Source: Candidatus Sulfurimonas ponti (GTDB lineage Bacteria; Campylobacterota; Campylobacteria; Campylobacterales; Sulfurimonadaceae). From it: a DNA stretch of 41,133 nt. The stretch covers positions 1 through 41,133 of the forward strand of contig JACNLH010000079.1 in NCBI GenBank assembly GCA_014381585.1, written 5' to 3'. Below are positions 23,146 through 32,212 of this stretch, in pieces. Under the pieces are notes generated by a model, which saw only the letters and a list, made by a program, of their open reading frames with translations, ran no database searches and was not told the origin of the DNA. Both the position numbers and the translations under genes were made by a program. The stretch's first letter is position 1. Each line of letters opens with the position of its first letter.

Positions 23146-24480
23146 ATGAGACTCTATGCACCTTGGGAAAAAGCTTTCGAGAGAATTGCCACTCCGTTTG
23201 AACATTTTATCCATGCGCAGACCACCACCGGTATAATCCTCATGTTCATGACAGTTGTGGCTTTAATCTTAGCAAACACTCCGCTGACTGAAGCCTATGT
23301 CCACTTTTTTCATACAAATGTCGATTTATCCGTTGGTTCTTGGCATCTTAAGTACACTATTCATCATTGGATAAATGACGGCCTCATGGCTATCTTTTTC
23401 TTCATCATAGGTTTAGAGATTAAACGTGAGATTCTTGTCGGGGAACTCTCAGATATTAAAATTGCGATGTTGCCCATCCTCTCTGCCATAGGCGGCATGC
23501 TTTTACCTGCACTTATTTATTTAAGTATAAACAGCGGTGAAGATGGTGCCAATGGCTGGGGCATCCCTATGGCCACAGATATAGCTTTTGCCATCTCTGC
23601 TCTTGTTTTGTTGCGTAAGCGTGTTTCACCTGCTTTAGTGACCTTTTTAGTGGCCCTTGCAATCGTGGATGACCTTGGTGCTGTAATAGTGATTGCTGTA
23701 TTTTACACAGATACGATTCAATTTGTTCCTCTTGCTTTATCTGCACTTAGCTTTTTAGTGATGGTGGTGTTTAACCGTGTTGGAATTCATATGATTCTTC
23801 CTTATTTTATCGCCGGATTATTTCTATGGTTTTTTATGCTTGAATCGGGTGTGCATGCAACTATAGCAGGTGTGATTGCTGCTATGTCCATCCCCTCAAG
23901 ACCCAGACAGACTCCAATTGACTTCACCAATCATACAAGAAATCTACTCGATGAGTATGACAATTATCCTGTTGCCACAGACCATGTGATGCACGAAAAA
24001 CAAAAAGCGATTCTTCTTAATATCAACGACAGGATAGATGCAGTCGGGACCCCTGCTTCAAGGCTGGAGCATGATTTACACCTTCCTGTATCTTTGATTG
24101 TCATCCCTCTGTTTGCATTGGCAAATGCCGGAATCTCGATTAACTTTTCTTCTATCGGTAACACTGTTGCGACTCCGGTGTCTCTTGGAATTATCTGCGG
24201 CCTTGTTTTTGGAAAGGTCATTGGAATCGCCGGAGTCGCTTGGGTTTCTGTAAAGCTTGGCATTGCAAAACTGCCGGAGTCGAGCAATATGAGTCAAATT
24301 TTCGGTGTTGCTTTTCTTGGAGGTATCGGCTTCACCATGTCTATATTTGTAGCTGATTTGGCATTTATAGAAAATCCGGCTTTACTCTTTCAGGCAAAGG
24401 TTGGAATTTTAGCCGCTTCTTTATTTTCAGGATTATTCGGTTATTTTTGGCTCAGGTTTATTGCTGCGCCAAAACATTAA
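23146..24480 (+). CDS. nhaA: Na+/H+ antiporter NhaA
   Basis: NhaA exchanges cytoplasmic Na+ for external protons. The 444-residue protein shows the adjacent ion-binding aspartates in FLVALAIVDDLGAVIVIAVFY, the IFFFIIGLEIKRE helix near 82-94, and the late GGIGFTMSIFVADLAF segment. It is about 55 residues longer than E. coli NhaA; the extra length is mainly a hydrophilic insert at about 250-305 (from SRPRQTP to RLEHDLH), a known variation in NhaA homologues. The ATG has AAGGA upstream. It is convergent with pyk, 11 bases apart. Confidence 0.96.
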   Translation: MRLYAPWEKAFERIATPFEHFIHAQTTTGIILMFMTVVALILANTPLTEAYVHFFHTNVDLSVGSWHLKYTIHHWINDGLMAIFFFIIGLEIKREILVGELSDIKIAMLPILSAIGGMLLPALIYLSINSGEDGANGWGIPMATDIAFAISALVLLRKRVSPALVTFLVALAIVDDLGAVIVIAVFYTDTIQFVPLALSALSFLVMVVFNRVGIHMILPYFIAGLFLWFFMLESGVHATIAGVIAAMSIPSRPRQTPIDFTNHTRNLLDEYDNYPVATDHVMHEKQKAILLNINDRIDAVGTPASRLEHDLHLPVSLIVIPLFALANAGISINFSSIGNTVATPVSLGIICGLVFGKVIGIAGVAWVSVKLGIAKLPESSNMSQIFGVAFLGGIGFTMSIFVADLAFIENPALLFQAKVGILAASLFSGLFGYFWLRFIAAPKH

Positions 24481-24491
24481 AGATTTTAAAT

Positions 24492-25937
24492 CTATTTAAG
24501 CGATTTAAAAAACTCCATCTCATGTTCACGTAAAATACGAATCATATTTGTAGACCCTGAGACTCCAACCGGATCGCCGGCTGTGAGTATATAGCTTTTA
24601 TCCAGGTGAAGCACCCCTCTCTCAAAGCCTTGATGCATAACTTCACTCATCATCTGTCCAAGTGAATCTTCTTTCACCAAAAATGCCGGCACCACTCCCC
24701 AGCAAATTGTTAAAAATTTTGCAACTTTTTCGTTGTGAACAACTGCATAAATATCTCTATTTGGTCTATAGCGCGCTAATTTCTTCACCGAAGATCCTGA
24801 AGCACTCACAACAATAATCCCCCAAGCATCCGTGTCTTCACAAAGGCGCACTGCTGCTTCATTGATACTGTCTGTTGCATCTCGTATTGTATATTTTGAG
24901 TATTTGTTATATGGATAGATTTTCTCAGCACCTTGGATTGTTTGCATCATTGTCTCGACCACAAGCACAGGGTTTTTCCCAACCGCACTCTCTTCTGAGA
25001 GCATTACAGCATCCGTGCCGTCTAAAACTGCATTTGCAACATCACTGATCTCAGCCCGGGTGGCTGTTTCATTGAGAGTCATAGAAAGAAGCATCTGTGT
25101 GGCTGTGATTACTGGTTTGGATGCCTCATTTGCTTTTTTTATCAACATCTTTTGCAATCCAGGAACTTCATGAAAAGGCACTTCTATGCCTAAATCTCCA
25201 CGTGCCACCATAATTCCGTCACTATGCTCTAAGATAGCATCAATATTTTCCACTGCATCAAATTTCTCTATCTTTGCAAAGAGTTGTATATTGGCATTGT
25301 ATTGTTTAATAATCTCTCGTGCATTTATCATATCTTGTGCATCTTGCACAAAAGAAATAGCCATAAAATCGACATTGTTTTTTACACCCCAAAGCATATC
25401 TTCTTTATCTTTGGCTGTTAATACGTCTATGCCTAAATGAGTGTTTGGAAAATTCACACCTTTTTTGGAGCTCAAAACTCCTGCATTCTCCACTCGCACT
25501 TTTACGCTCTCGTGAGTGACTTCTGTGACTTTTGTTTTTATAATCCCATCATAAAGATAGACTAATTCACCCAGCTTAAGTTGAGAAAGAACACTTGGCT
25601 GATTTATACAGGTTTTATAATAATTTGAAAACACCTCATGTCCTAAAATCTCTTCTTTGACAAATTCTATCGTGTCCCCTGCATTTAGCTTAAAAGGTTC
25701 CCTAAGTTTTCCAACACGGATTTTTGGTCCGCTTATATCTTGGAGCACTCCTATAAAAAGGCCCGTACTCTTTTCAACTGCACGAATACGCTGCAACACT
25801 TCATAATGCTGTTCATGCGTGCCATGAGAAAAATTAAGGCGAAAAACATTGACTCCGGCACGTACGAGTTTTTCTATCATCTCTTGGCTGTCTGAAGCCG
25901 GACCGATGGTTGCTAAAATTTTTGTTCTTTTTTTCAT
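24492..25937 (-). CDS. pyk: Pyruvate kinase
   Basis: Pyruvate kinase converts phosphoenolpyruvate and ADP to pyruvate and ATP. The 481-residue protein begins KKRTKILATIGPASDS and carries VFRLNFSHGTHE (about 32-43), the catalytic-lysine region FAKIEKFDAVENID, GIMVARGDLGIEVP and ATQMLLSMTLNETATRAE. Length is normal for the bacterial type. Its ATG overlaps the stop codon of the epimerase gene, so it is the last gene of a four-gene operon whose other members handle cell-wall peptides. Confidence 0.97.
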   Translation of the reverse strand: MKKRTKILATIGPASDSQEMIEKLVRAGVNVFRLNFSHGTHEQHYEVLQRIRAVEKSTGLFIGVLQDISGPKIRVGKLREPFKLNAGDTIEFVKEEILGHEVFSNYYKTCINQPSVLSQLKLGELVYLYDGIIKTKVTEVTHESVKVRVENAGVLSSKKGVNFPNTHLGIDVLTAKDKEDMLWGVKNNVDFMAISFVQDAQDMINAREIIKQYNANIQLFAKIEKFDAVENIDAILEHSDGIMVARGDLGIEVPFHEVPGLQKMLIKKANEASKPVITATQMLLSMTLNETATRAEISDVANAVLDGTDAVMLSEESAVGKNPVLVVETMMQTIQGAEKIYPYNKYSKYTIRDATDSINEAAVRLCEDTDAWGIIVVSASGSSVKKLARYRPNRDIYAVVHNEKVAKFLTICWGVVPAFLVKEDSLGQMMSEVMHQGFERGVLHLDKSYILTAGDPVGVSGSTNMIRILREHEMEFFKSLK

Positions 25938-26983
25938 TGAAAAACCCCTTTGTTGTCCCTAGTTACAAATGAAATTTCATTCTCAAAAAAACTAAACTCC
26001 AGTTCATCTGATAAATCTTTATAAAGAAGCGGACTGTCTAAATCTATATACTTTATAGTTTGAGGATAGGCCATTGCCAAATGCAAGGCTGCATTTATAG
26101 AGTATGGACCTTCGAGCATTGAGCCTAACATACACTTTACACTCTTGCTCTTTGCATATTCTATAATCTCGACAGCCTTTGTTAGTCCACCGCATTTCAT
26201 GAGTTTTATATTTATCATATCTGCTGCGTTTGATTCTATCACTTTTTTTGCATCTTCTAAGGTGAACACCGCCTCATCTGCCAAGATAGGGATATGCGAC
26301 TTTTGAGTGATGACTTTGAGTGAAGCAATATCTTCAGCCGCAACAGGTTGCTCTATAAGTTCAATCTTTATATCCTTTAGCGCATCAATATACTTTAGAG
26401 AATCTTCTAAACTCCAAGCCTGATTCGCATCGATAATCAACTTTGCATCTGGCAAACGTTTAGCTATCTCTTTACTCACTTCAATAGCATGGGAAATATC
26501 TGAGCCAAGTTTAACTTTTAGAATTTTCATACCCGATTCAAAATAAGAGATAGAATCTTGGAGCATTGAATCTTTGTCTTTGAAACTCACTGTTATATCT
26601 GTTTGTAAAACAGAACTTGTATTTCCACCGAGATACTGATATAAATCTTGCTTTTTCTCTTGCGCAAGTAAAGAAACAAAGGCCATATCCAAGGCTGCTT
26701 TAGCACTGCTTCCTATGGTGCTTTTGTGCAGTGTTTGCAAAGCTTCTTGAGGATTTAATGAGAGTAAATCATTTTTTACACCCTCTATAAAGTGTAGTAT
26801 ATCTTCTAAATCTTCACCAGTTATTGCTTTAGTCGCAGGTGCTTCACCGATTGCTGTGAATCCATTGTCTGTACGTACGCAAACTCTTACAAACTCTACA
26901 TTTTCAACCCGTCTAAGAGCGGTTATGAATGGTGTTTTTAGAGGAATGGTTTTGAGCCCAGTTTCTATACTGATTATTTTCAT
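25934..26983 (-). CDS. Dipeptide epimerase (L-Ala-D/L-Glu epimerase type)
   Basis: This enolase-superfamily protein (349 residues) has the full catalytic set of the muconate-lactonising subgroup: K156 and K158 in LKVKLG, metal ligands D185, E211 and D236, and K260 in INIKLMKCGG. The C-terminal YIDLDSP (D314, D316) matches the DxD motif that holds the alpha-amino group of the dipeptide in L-Ala-D/L-Glu epimerases. That enzyme recycles the D-Glu-containing peptide of murein. It overlaps both neighbours (DUF819 gene upstream, pyk downstream) by four bases. Confidence 0.9.
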   Translation of the reverse strand: MKIISIETGLKTIPLKTPFITALRRVENVEFVRVCVRTDNGFTAIGEAPATKAITGEDLEDILHFIEGVKNDLLSLNPQEALQTLHKSTIGSSAKAALDMAFVSLLAQEKKQDLYQYLGGNTSSVLQTDITVSFKDKDSMLQDSISYFESGMKILKVKLGSDISHAIEVSKEIAKRLPDAKLIIDANQAWSLEDSLKYIDALKDIKIELIEQPVAAEDIASLKVITQKSHIPILADEAVFTLEDAKKVIESNAADMINIKLMKCGGLTKAVEIIEYAKSKSVKCMLGSMLEGPYSINAALHLAMAYPQTIKYIDLDSPLLYKDLSDELEFSFFENEISFVTRDNKGVFQ

Positions 26984-28110
26984 CTTGCAATCTCTATTAA
27001 AATATTTCCAACCGCCAGTCCGCCGAAAGTACCTATGAGGTAACCCATGATTGCCATTAAAACTCCCACGCTTACAAGTGATTTATTATAGGCTGCTGCT
27101 AGAATCGGTGCTGATGCCACTCCGCCGATATTTGATAAAGATGCCACGGCGATGGAGAACAAATCAAGTTTGAATACTTTTGCTCCGATGAGCATTAAAA
27201 GTGCGTGGATGAGTAAAACACTAAAACCTGCAAGAACATATACACCTATATCCGCAAAAGAGTCAAAGACAGCTTTAGAACCGATAAGAGCAATGATGAT
27301 ATACAGCATTGTGCTGGCCACTTCACTTGAACCCTTGAGCTCTTTTAGTTTTGTAAAAGAGCCTAAAACTCCCAAAAGTGAAGCTATCAAAACAATAGTT
27401 GTAGTCTTGTTTAAAAGCACAAAATACTCAGCTAAAGCTTGAGCAATGAATGAAGCTGCTATCGCTAAAAGAATAAGAAGCCAATACCTTTTAGTTCCTA
27501 TCGTGCAGGCACAGCCAATTTCACCTAAATAGGCGAGTTTTTCATGACTTCCGGTGAAGTGATTGAAGATATTTGCAAAAGGAACTAAAAAAAGTAAAAG
27601 CATAACCCATAAAGTGTAATTCACACTGTCTACGATAAGCGCATATCCAAAAGCCTCTTGAGAAACTTCAAGTGCTGAACCGACTGCTATCATATTTGCA
27701 GTGCCACCCATCCAGCTCCCCGCCAAAGCTCCAAAAGCTGAAGCCATATCTTTGTTAAAATCAAATACTATCGCTACAACTATAAATCCAACCGTTAAAG
27801 AAAAAAGAGCCAAAATATAAGAAATGAGTAAAGAGTTTCCCAGTTTTAAAAAGTGTGTGAAATCGATTTGCAGAAGCATCAGAAAAAGCATTGCCGGAAG
27901 AAGGTTTGTTTTTGTAAGTTTATAGATATTGTCAATAGCATCATTGTACTCAAAAGTGCCGATAGAAGCTAAAAACATGCTAAAAGCATAAATCATCACA
28001 ACTGCTGGAATAAACTTAAAAATTTTAAATGAAGTTTTGTTTTCTAGAGTGCTAAAACCTGTAGCTACAAAGGCTAAAATAAAAAGATAAACCAGCGGTG
28101 AACTAATCAC
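26980..28110 (-). CDS. DUF819-family (YjcL-like) membrane protein
   Basis: A 376-residue protein with about ten membrane helices arranged as two similar halves, each with a glycine-rich broken region (GALAGSWMGGTANMIAVGSAL near 140; ASLSNIGGVASAPILAAAYN near 325). It belongs to DUF819, whose function is not established; the inverted-repeat look resembles Na+-coupled carriers. The start is GTG, within the last eight bases of the amidase gene. Its place between a secreted amidase and a dipeptide epimerase suggests uptake of murein peptides, as inference only. Confidence 0.88.
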   Translation of the reverse strand: MISSPLVYLFILAFVATGFSTLENKTSFKIFKFIPAVVMIYAFSMFLASIGTFEYNDAIDNIYKLTKTNLLPAMLFLMLLQIDFTHFLKLGNSLLISYILALFSLTVGFIVVAIVFDFNKDMASAFGALAGSWMGGTANMIAVGSALEVSQEAFGYALIVDSVNYTLWVMLLLFLVPFANIFNHFTGSHEKLAYLGEIGCACTIGTKRYWLLILLAIAASFIAQALAEYFVLLNKTTTIVLIASLLGVLGSFTKLKELKGSSEVASTMLYIIIALIGSKAVFDSFADIGVYVLAGFSVLLIHALLMLIGAKVFKLDLFSIAVASLSNIGGVASAPILAAAYNKSLVSVGVLMAIMGYLIGTFGGLAVGNILIEIAR

Positions 28111-28753
28111 ACGGTGCTGCTTTAAAAGCTGTTATATTGGCACGTAAATCACGCATAAAGTTTTCGCCGGGATCATACTTCTTTGTTCTGTATCCATCAT
28201 CTTTTTCAAGCCATAGTTCAGTGTTTTCAAAACATCTGTATTCGTGATGCCCCACTACGTACTCAATACTGGGAAATTTCTTTTTAAGATACTTCACTAT
28301 AAATATATTTGCTAAAAGCTGTTCCACCGTAAGGTCTTGCACATACCCTTCGCCGCCAACATTTTCTATACCTATAGAGTTGAAATTCAGTCCAATCACA
28401 TGACGTGCCATAAAATCAAGCGGCATAAGCTGGTGAATTGTTCCATCGCGTTCCACCATAAAGTGTGTTGAGACATTTAAAGCACTTGCATTAGCAATCT
28501 CAGGTCTATCATTTGGTAGCGTCTCTTGTGTAAATCTTGCAAGCGACTTCTCAAATCCTTCTATTGCTGTATAATGCACAAGTACAATTTTAGGAACTAT
28601 CTTTATATCTTTAACATCCAAAGCATAGTGATTTTTGATGTACTCTTTTGTCAGTTTAATTCTTTCTTCACCAAAGTTTATCGGTGTTTGCTGTATCTCA
28701 TAAGCCAAGAGTGAAAAAGAGAAAGTGATAAGAAGTAAAAAATTTGTCAACAT
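28103..28753 (-). CDS. N-acetylmuramoyl-L-alanine amidase, exported (Amidase_2)
   Basis: I start at the ATG at 28753 because it opens a clear signal peptide (MLTNFLLLITFSFSLLAYE); the frame extends 27 codons further without such a feature. The 216-residue protein has the type 2 amidase fold: IVLVHYTA with the first zinc histidine, HFMVERDGTIHQLMP, RHVIGLNFNSIGIENVG, VVGHHEYRC with a second histidine, and KYDPGENF with the aspartate ligand. It cuts the bond between muramic acid and the stem peptide in the periplasm. It heads the operon with the DUF819 gene, the epimerase and pyk. Confidence 0.9.
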   Translation of the reverse strand: MLTNFLLLITFSFSLLAYEIQQTPINFGEERIKLTKEYIKNHYALDVKDIKIVPKIVLVHYTAIEGFEKSLARFTQETLPNDRPEIANASALNVSTHFMVERDGTIHQLMPLDFMARHVIGLNFNSIGIENVGGEGYVQDLTVEQLLANIFIVKYLKKKFPSIEYVVGHHEYRCFENTELWLEKDDGYRTKKYDPGENFMRDLRANITAFKAAPCD

Positions 28754-28812
28754 ATGATGAGTTACCCTGTATTTTTTTTGATAGTGTACCATATCTTTTA
28801 CAAGGAATTTAT

Positions 28813-30174
28813 ATGAAGAATATCTCTCTAACATTTATTGCTTTAGTATTTTTATCATCACATCTTGCGGGTGTGACACTCAGTCCAAGCACAAAAGACA
28901 ATTCGCTCATTATCTATAATTCAAATATAGGTTTGGTGCATGAATCACGGGATTTAAAACTTCAAAAAGATGATACACAAATCATCTATGAAGATGTGGC
29001 ATCAAGCATCAACACCGATTCTGTCAATGTTTCTTTACCTAAAGGAATTTCACTTTTCTCACAGCAGTACCGTTATGACAAACTAACACAAAACAAACTT
29101 CTCGATGCTCATATAGGTAAAAAAGTATCCGTCAATGTTCTCAAAGATGCTAAAGACTTCAAAACAATACAAGCCACTCTTTTATCCAATGATGGTGCAA
29201 GTTGTATCGTAGAAAATACAAACAAGATTATCATTGTTGAGAGTAAAAATATCATCTTTGATAGTATCCCTGATGAACTTATAACAAAACCATCTTTAGT
29301 TTGGAATGTCACTAACAAACAAGATACTAAAGCTGGCATGAGTATAGATTATCTCATAAATCAAATCACATGGAAAAGCAACTATATTCTGAATCTTGAT
29401 GAAGACAAAGCAGACTTAGTCGGATGGATCACCATAAACAACCGTTCAGGAAAAGCTTTTAAAAATACTGAACTTCACGTTCTTGCAGGTGAGATCAACC
29501 GTGCAAGACAAGCAAGGGTGAATTATCAAGTGATGAAATCCATGGCAAGAATGGAAGATTCCCAAGCAGTGCAACATCAAGCACATGAGGGCTACCATTT
29601 TTACACAATTCCCTTCAAGGTTAATCTTGCAAATAATGAAAACACTCAAATAAAATTCATTTCTCAAAATGCTATAGATATAAAAAGAAAGTACACTGCA
29701 CACATGAGTAATCCAAACTATTTTAGCGGTGAAGTGAAGCATGATGTCACGCAAGAAATCACTATAAAGGGTTTAGAACTTCCTCTTCCAAAAGGGATAG
29801 TCAGAAGCTACTCCAAACTTAAAAATACAAATATTCTTTTAGGTGAAAGCAATATTCAACACACTCCAAAAGACACTCCTGTCTCACTTACACTTGGGAA
29901 AAACTTTGATATTAAGGTGAAAGAAACTCTCACAAACAGAGACAGGGGTTCTTGGTACCATGACAATGATGTTGCATACAGCATTAAAAACAGTTCTGAT
30001 GAGACTAAAACGGTGGAAATTCTAGTGCCTTTCACCAACAATGATTCAGATGAAATCACCTCCAAAGAGAAATATATTTTCACACAGGGAAATCTTGTGA
30101 CATTCAAGATAGAGGTGAAAGCACAAAGCACAAAAAAATTCGATGTGCATTATAGAAGTAAAATTCAAAAATAA
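28813..30174 (+). CDS. Exported DUF4139 protein
   Basis: From the ATG at 28813 (AAGGA seven bases upstream) the protein has 453 residues and a signal peptide ending about residue 19 (LSSHLAG); the upstream in-frame extension lacks support. The beta-rich sequence carries DUF4139 hallmarks: DYLINQITWKSNYIL, ADLVGWITINNRSGKAFKN and LHVLAGEINRARQ, and ends with a paired-domain region (VEILVPFTNND). Function is unknown; related proteins are predicted to be periplasmic or outer-membrane-associated. It is divergent from the amidase gene with 59 bases between starts, and the exonuclease gene follows at 12 bases. Confidence 0.85.
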   Translation: MKNISLTFIALVFLSSHLAGVTLSPSTKDNSLIIYNSNIGLVHESRDLKLQKDDTQIIYEDVASSINTDSVNVSLPKGISLFSQQYRYDKLTQNKLLDAHIGKKVSVNVLKDAKDFKTIQATLLSNDGASCIVENTNKIIIVESKNIIFDSIPDELITKPSLVWNVTNKQDTKAGMSIDYLINQITWKSNYILNLDEDKADLVGWITINNRSGKAFKNTELHVLAGEINRARQARVNYQVMKSMARMEDSQAVQHQAHEGYHFYTIPFKVNLANNENTQIKFISQNAIDIKRKYTAHMSNPNYFSGEVKHDVTQEITIKGLELPLPKGIVRSYSKLKNTNILLGESNIQHTPKDTPVSLTLGKNFDIKVKETLTNRDRGSWYHDNDVAYSIKNSSDETKTVEILVPFTNNDSDEITSKEKYIFTQGNLVTFKIEVKAQSTKKFDVHYRSKIQK

Positions 30175-30186
30175 AGGTGAAAAGAC

Positions 30187-30930
30187 TTGGCAAAAAAATA
30201 TATTATTCTCGATACAGAAACAACTGGAACGGGTGAAGCAGACAGAGTTATACAACTGGGATATCTTGTTTTAGGTTCTAAAGATATAGAGGTGCATAAT
30301 GAATTTTGCAGCTCCCAGACTCCGATCAGTTTTGGAGCGATGGAAGTTCATGGAATCACTCCTGAGATGATTGAGGGAAAACCTCCATGCACTGATATGC
30401 CTGCATATAAAAGACTGCTTGAATTAAATACAAATGATAACTATATGATTATCCATAATGCACCATTTGATTTAGAGATGCTTGAAAAAGAGGGTTTCAA
30501 CACGCAAATGAAAGTGATAGACACACTTCGTGTGGCAAAACATGTACTTCCTGATGAAGATGCGCATAGACTGCAATACTTCCGTTATAAATTTGAGCTT
30601 TACAAACAAGAACAAAAAGAAGCTGATGCCTTGGGTGTGGTTGTTAAAGCCCACGATGCAATCGGTGATGTTTTAGTTTTAAAACTTTTACTTTCTAAGT
30701 TAAAAGATATAGTGCAAGAGTTGTATCCAAGTGAGAATCCGGTGGAGAAGATGGTCGATTTGACAAACACTCCCATCTTGGTGAAAACATTCAGGTTTGG
30801 AAAACATAAAGGCAAAACTTTGAAAGAAGTTGCAAGTTCTGATGCTGGATATATGCGATGGATGCTAAGCTCTATGGATAATTTAGATGAAGACTTACGT
30901 TACTCTATAAACTCTGTTTTAGGCAACTAA
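30187..30930 (+). CDS. DnaQ-fold 3'-5' exonuclease, exodeoxyribonuclease X-like
   Basis: The 247-residue protein has the DEDDh catalytic set: ILDTETTG with D9 and E11, the NAPFDLEML motif with the second Asp near 95, and AHDAIGDVLVL with the catalytic His and last Asp near 155-160. The tail FRFGKHKGKTLKEVA to RWMLSS (about 200-225) matches the C-terminal extension of ExoX-type enzymes. It degrades DNA 3'-to-5', likely in repair. The start must be TTG at 30187: it has AAGGTGA eight bases upstream, and the first in-frame ATG would remove the DxE motif. Confidence 0.9.
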   Translation: MAKKYIILDTETTGTGEADRVIQLGYLVLGSKDIEVHNEFCSSQTPISFGAMEVHGITPEMIEGKPPCTDMPAYKRLLELNTNDNYMIIHNAPFDLEMLEKEGFNTQMKVIDTLRVAKHVLPDEDAHRLQYFRYKFELYKQEQKEADALGVVVKAHDAIGDVLVLKLLLSKLKDIVQELYPSENPVEKMVDLTNTPILVKTFRFGKHKGKTLKEVASSDAGYMRWMLSSMDNLDEDLRYSINSVLGN

Positions 30931-30953
30931 TCACACTCTAAGAGTTATTCCAA

Positions 30954-30959
30954 TATAAT
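30954..30959 (+). promoter_or_regulatory. Candidate -10 box for trpB
   Basis: TATAAT 32 bases before the trpB ATG, in the 61-base gap after the exonuclease gene. No recognisable -35 box at 17 bases. Confidence 0.35.
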
Positions 30960-30991
30960 TTTTTACAATACATAATTACAAGGAAATTTTA

Positions 30992-32209
30992 ATGAGTCCA
31001 TCATATTTAGAGTCCACCCCGGATGAAAATGGTTATTTTGGAAAGTATGGGGGATCATATATTCCTCCAGTATTAGAAAAACCATTCGCTGACATAACAA
31101 AAGCGTATAAAGAGTTGAAAAACTCACCCAAATTCATAGAAGAGCTCAAGTATGTGCGAAAACACTACCAAGGAAGACCCACTCCCATCTCCTATGCGAA
31201 AAACTTAACTGAGCTTTGCGGCGGTGCAAGAATATATCTAAAACGTGAAGATTTAAACCATACGGGTGCGCATAAGCTTAACCATTGCATGGCTGAAGTA
31301 ATTTTAGCTAAACATTTAGGTAAGAAAAAAGTTATTGCAGAAACTGGTGCAGGTCAACATGGGGTTGCACTTGCAACTGCTGCTGCATACTTTGGTTTAG
31401 AGTGTGAGATTCATATGGGTGAAGTAGATATTGAAAAAGAGCACCCTAATGTTGTTCGTATGAGAATTCTTGGTGCAAATGTAATCCCAGCAACTCATGG
31501 ACTTCGTACTTTAAAAGAAGCTGTTGACTCTGCTTTTGATAGTTATGTTCCTCAAGCAGAGACAGCGATTTACTGTATTGGTTCAGTTGTTGGACCACAC
31601 CCATTTCCAATGATGGTGAGAGACTTTCAATCTATCATAGGGCACGAATCAAAAGAGCAATTCAGTGAGCATGAAGAGAACTTGCCCGACGCTGTTGTCG
31701 CCTGTGTTGGCGGTGGCTCAAATGCAATGGGGATCTTTGCTGGTTTTATTGACGATAAAGAAGTGCAACTCCACGGTGTTGAACCTATGGGCAGAGGTGA
31801 AAAGCTCGGTGATCATGCTGCGACGCTTAGCTATGGTGAAGAAGGTGTTATGCATGGGTTTAACTCTATTATGCTTAAAGATGAAAAAGGTGAACCTGCT
31901 CCTGTTTACTCTGTCGGCTCGGGTATAGACTACCCATCTGTTGGACCTGAACATGCATATCTAAAAGAGATAGGAAGAACTAAAGTCGGTCTTTGTAATG
32001 ATGAAGAAGCTATAGATGCTTTTTATAAGCTCTCACAGCTTGAAGGAATCATACCGGCTTTGGAATCTGCTCACGCTGTTGCATATGCTATGAAGTTGGC
32101 AAAAACTCTTGGAAAAGATAAAACCATATTGGTGAATTTAAGTGGCAGAGGCGATAAAGATATCGATTTTGTGGTTGATAACTATCCTATCCCCCACGCA
32201 AAGTTTTAA
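30992..32209 (+). CDS. trpB: Tryptophan synthase beta subunit, stand-alone
   Basis: TrpB joins serine and indole to tryptophan with PLP. The 405-residue protein has K95 (Schiff-base lysine, HTGAHKLNH), catalytic E117 in AETGAGQHG, the phosphate loop GGGSNAMG near 236 and SGRGDKD near 386. Length is normal. No trpA or other trp gene is nearby, and the communication-domain stretch (about 138-175, [18 protein letters not shown] then [12 protein letters not shown]) departs from the usual ERQxxNVFRM pattern as I recall it. It may be a second copy with altered partner dependence. It converges on nhaC three bases away. Confidence 0.93.
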   Translation: MSPSYLESTPDENGYFGKYGGSYIPPVLEKPFADITKAYKELKNSPKFIEELKYVRKHYQGRPTPISYAKNLTELCGGARIYLKREDLNHTGAHKLNHCMAEVILAKHLGKKKVIAETGAGQHGVALATAAAYFGLECEIHMGEVDIEKEHPNVVRMRILGANVIPATHGLRTLKEAVDSAFDSYVPQAETAIYCIGSVVGPHPFPMMVRDFQSIIGHESKEQFSEHEENLPDAVVACVGGGSNAMGIFAGFIDDKEVQLHGVEPMGRGEKLGDHAATLSYGEEGVMHGFNSIMLKDEKGEPAPVYSVGSGIDYPSVGPEHAYLKEIGRTKVGLCNDEEAIDAFYKLSQLEGIIPALESAHAVAYAMKLAKTLGKDKTILVNLSGRGDKDIDFVVDNYPIPHAKF

Positions 32210-32212
32210 ATT

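Noticed and set aside
24481-24493. Palindrome AGATTTTAAATCT between nhaA and pyk as a terminator
   Set aside because: The 6-base stem is almost all A/T with a 1-base centre and no adequate T-tract; it would be too weak.
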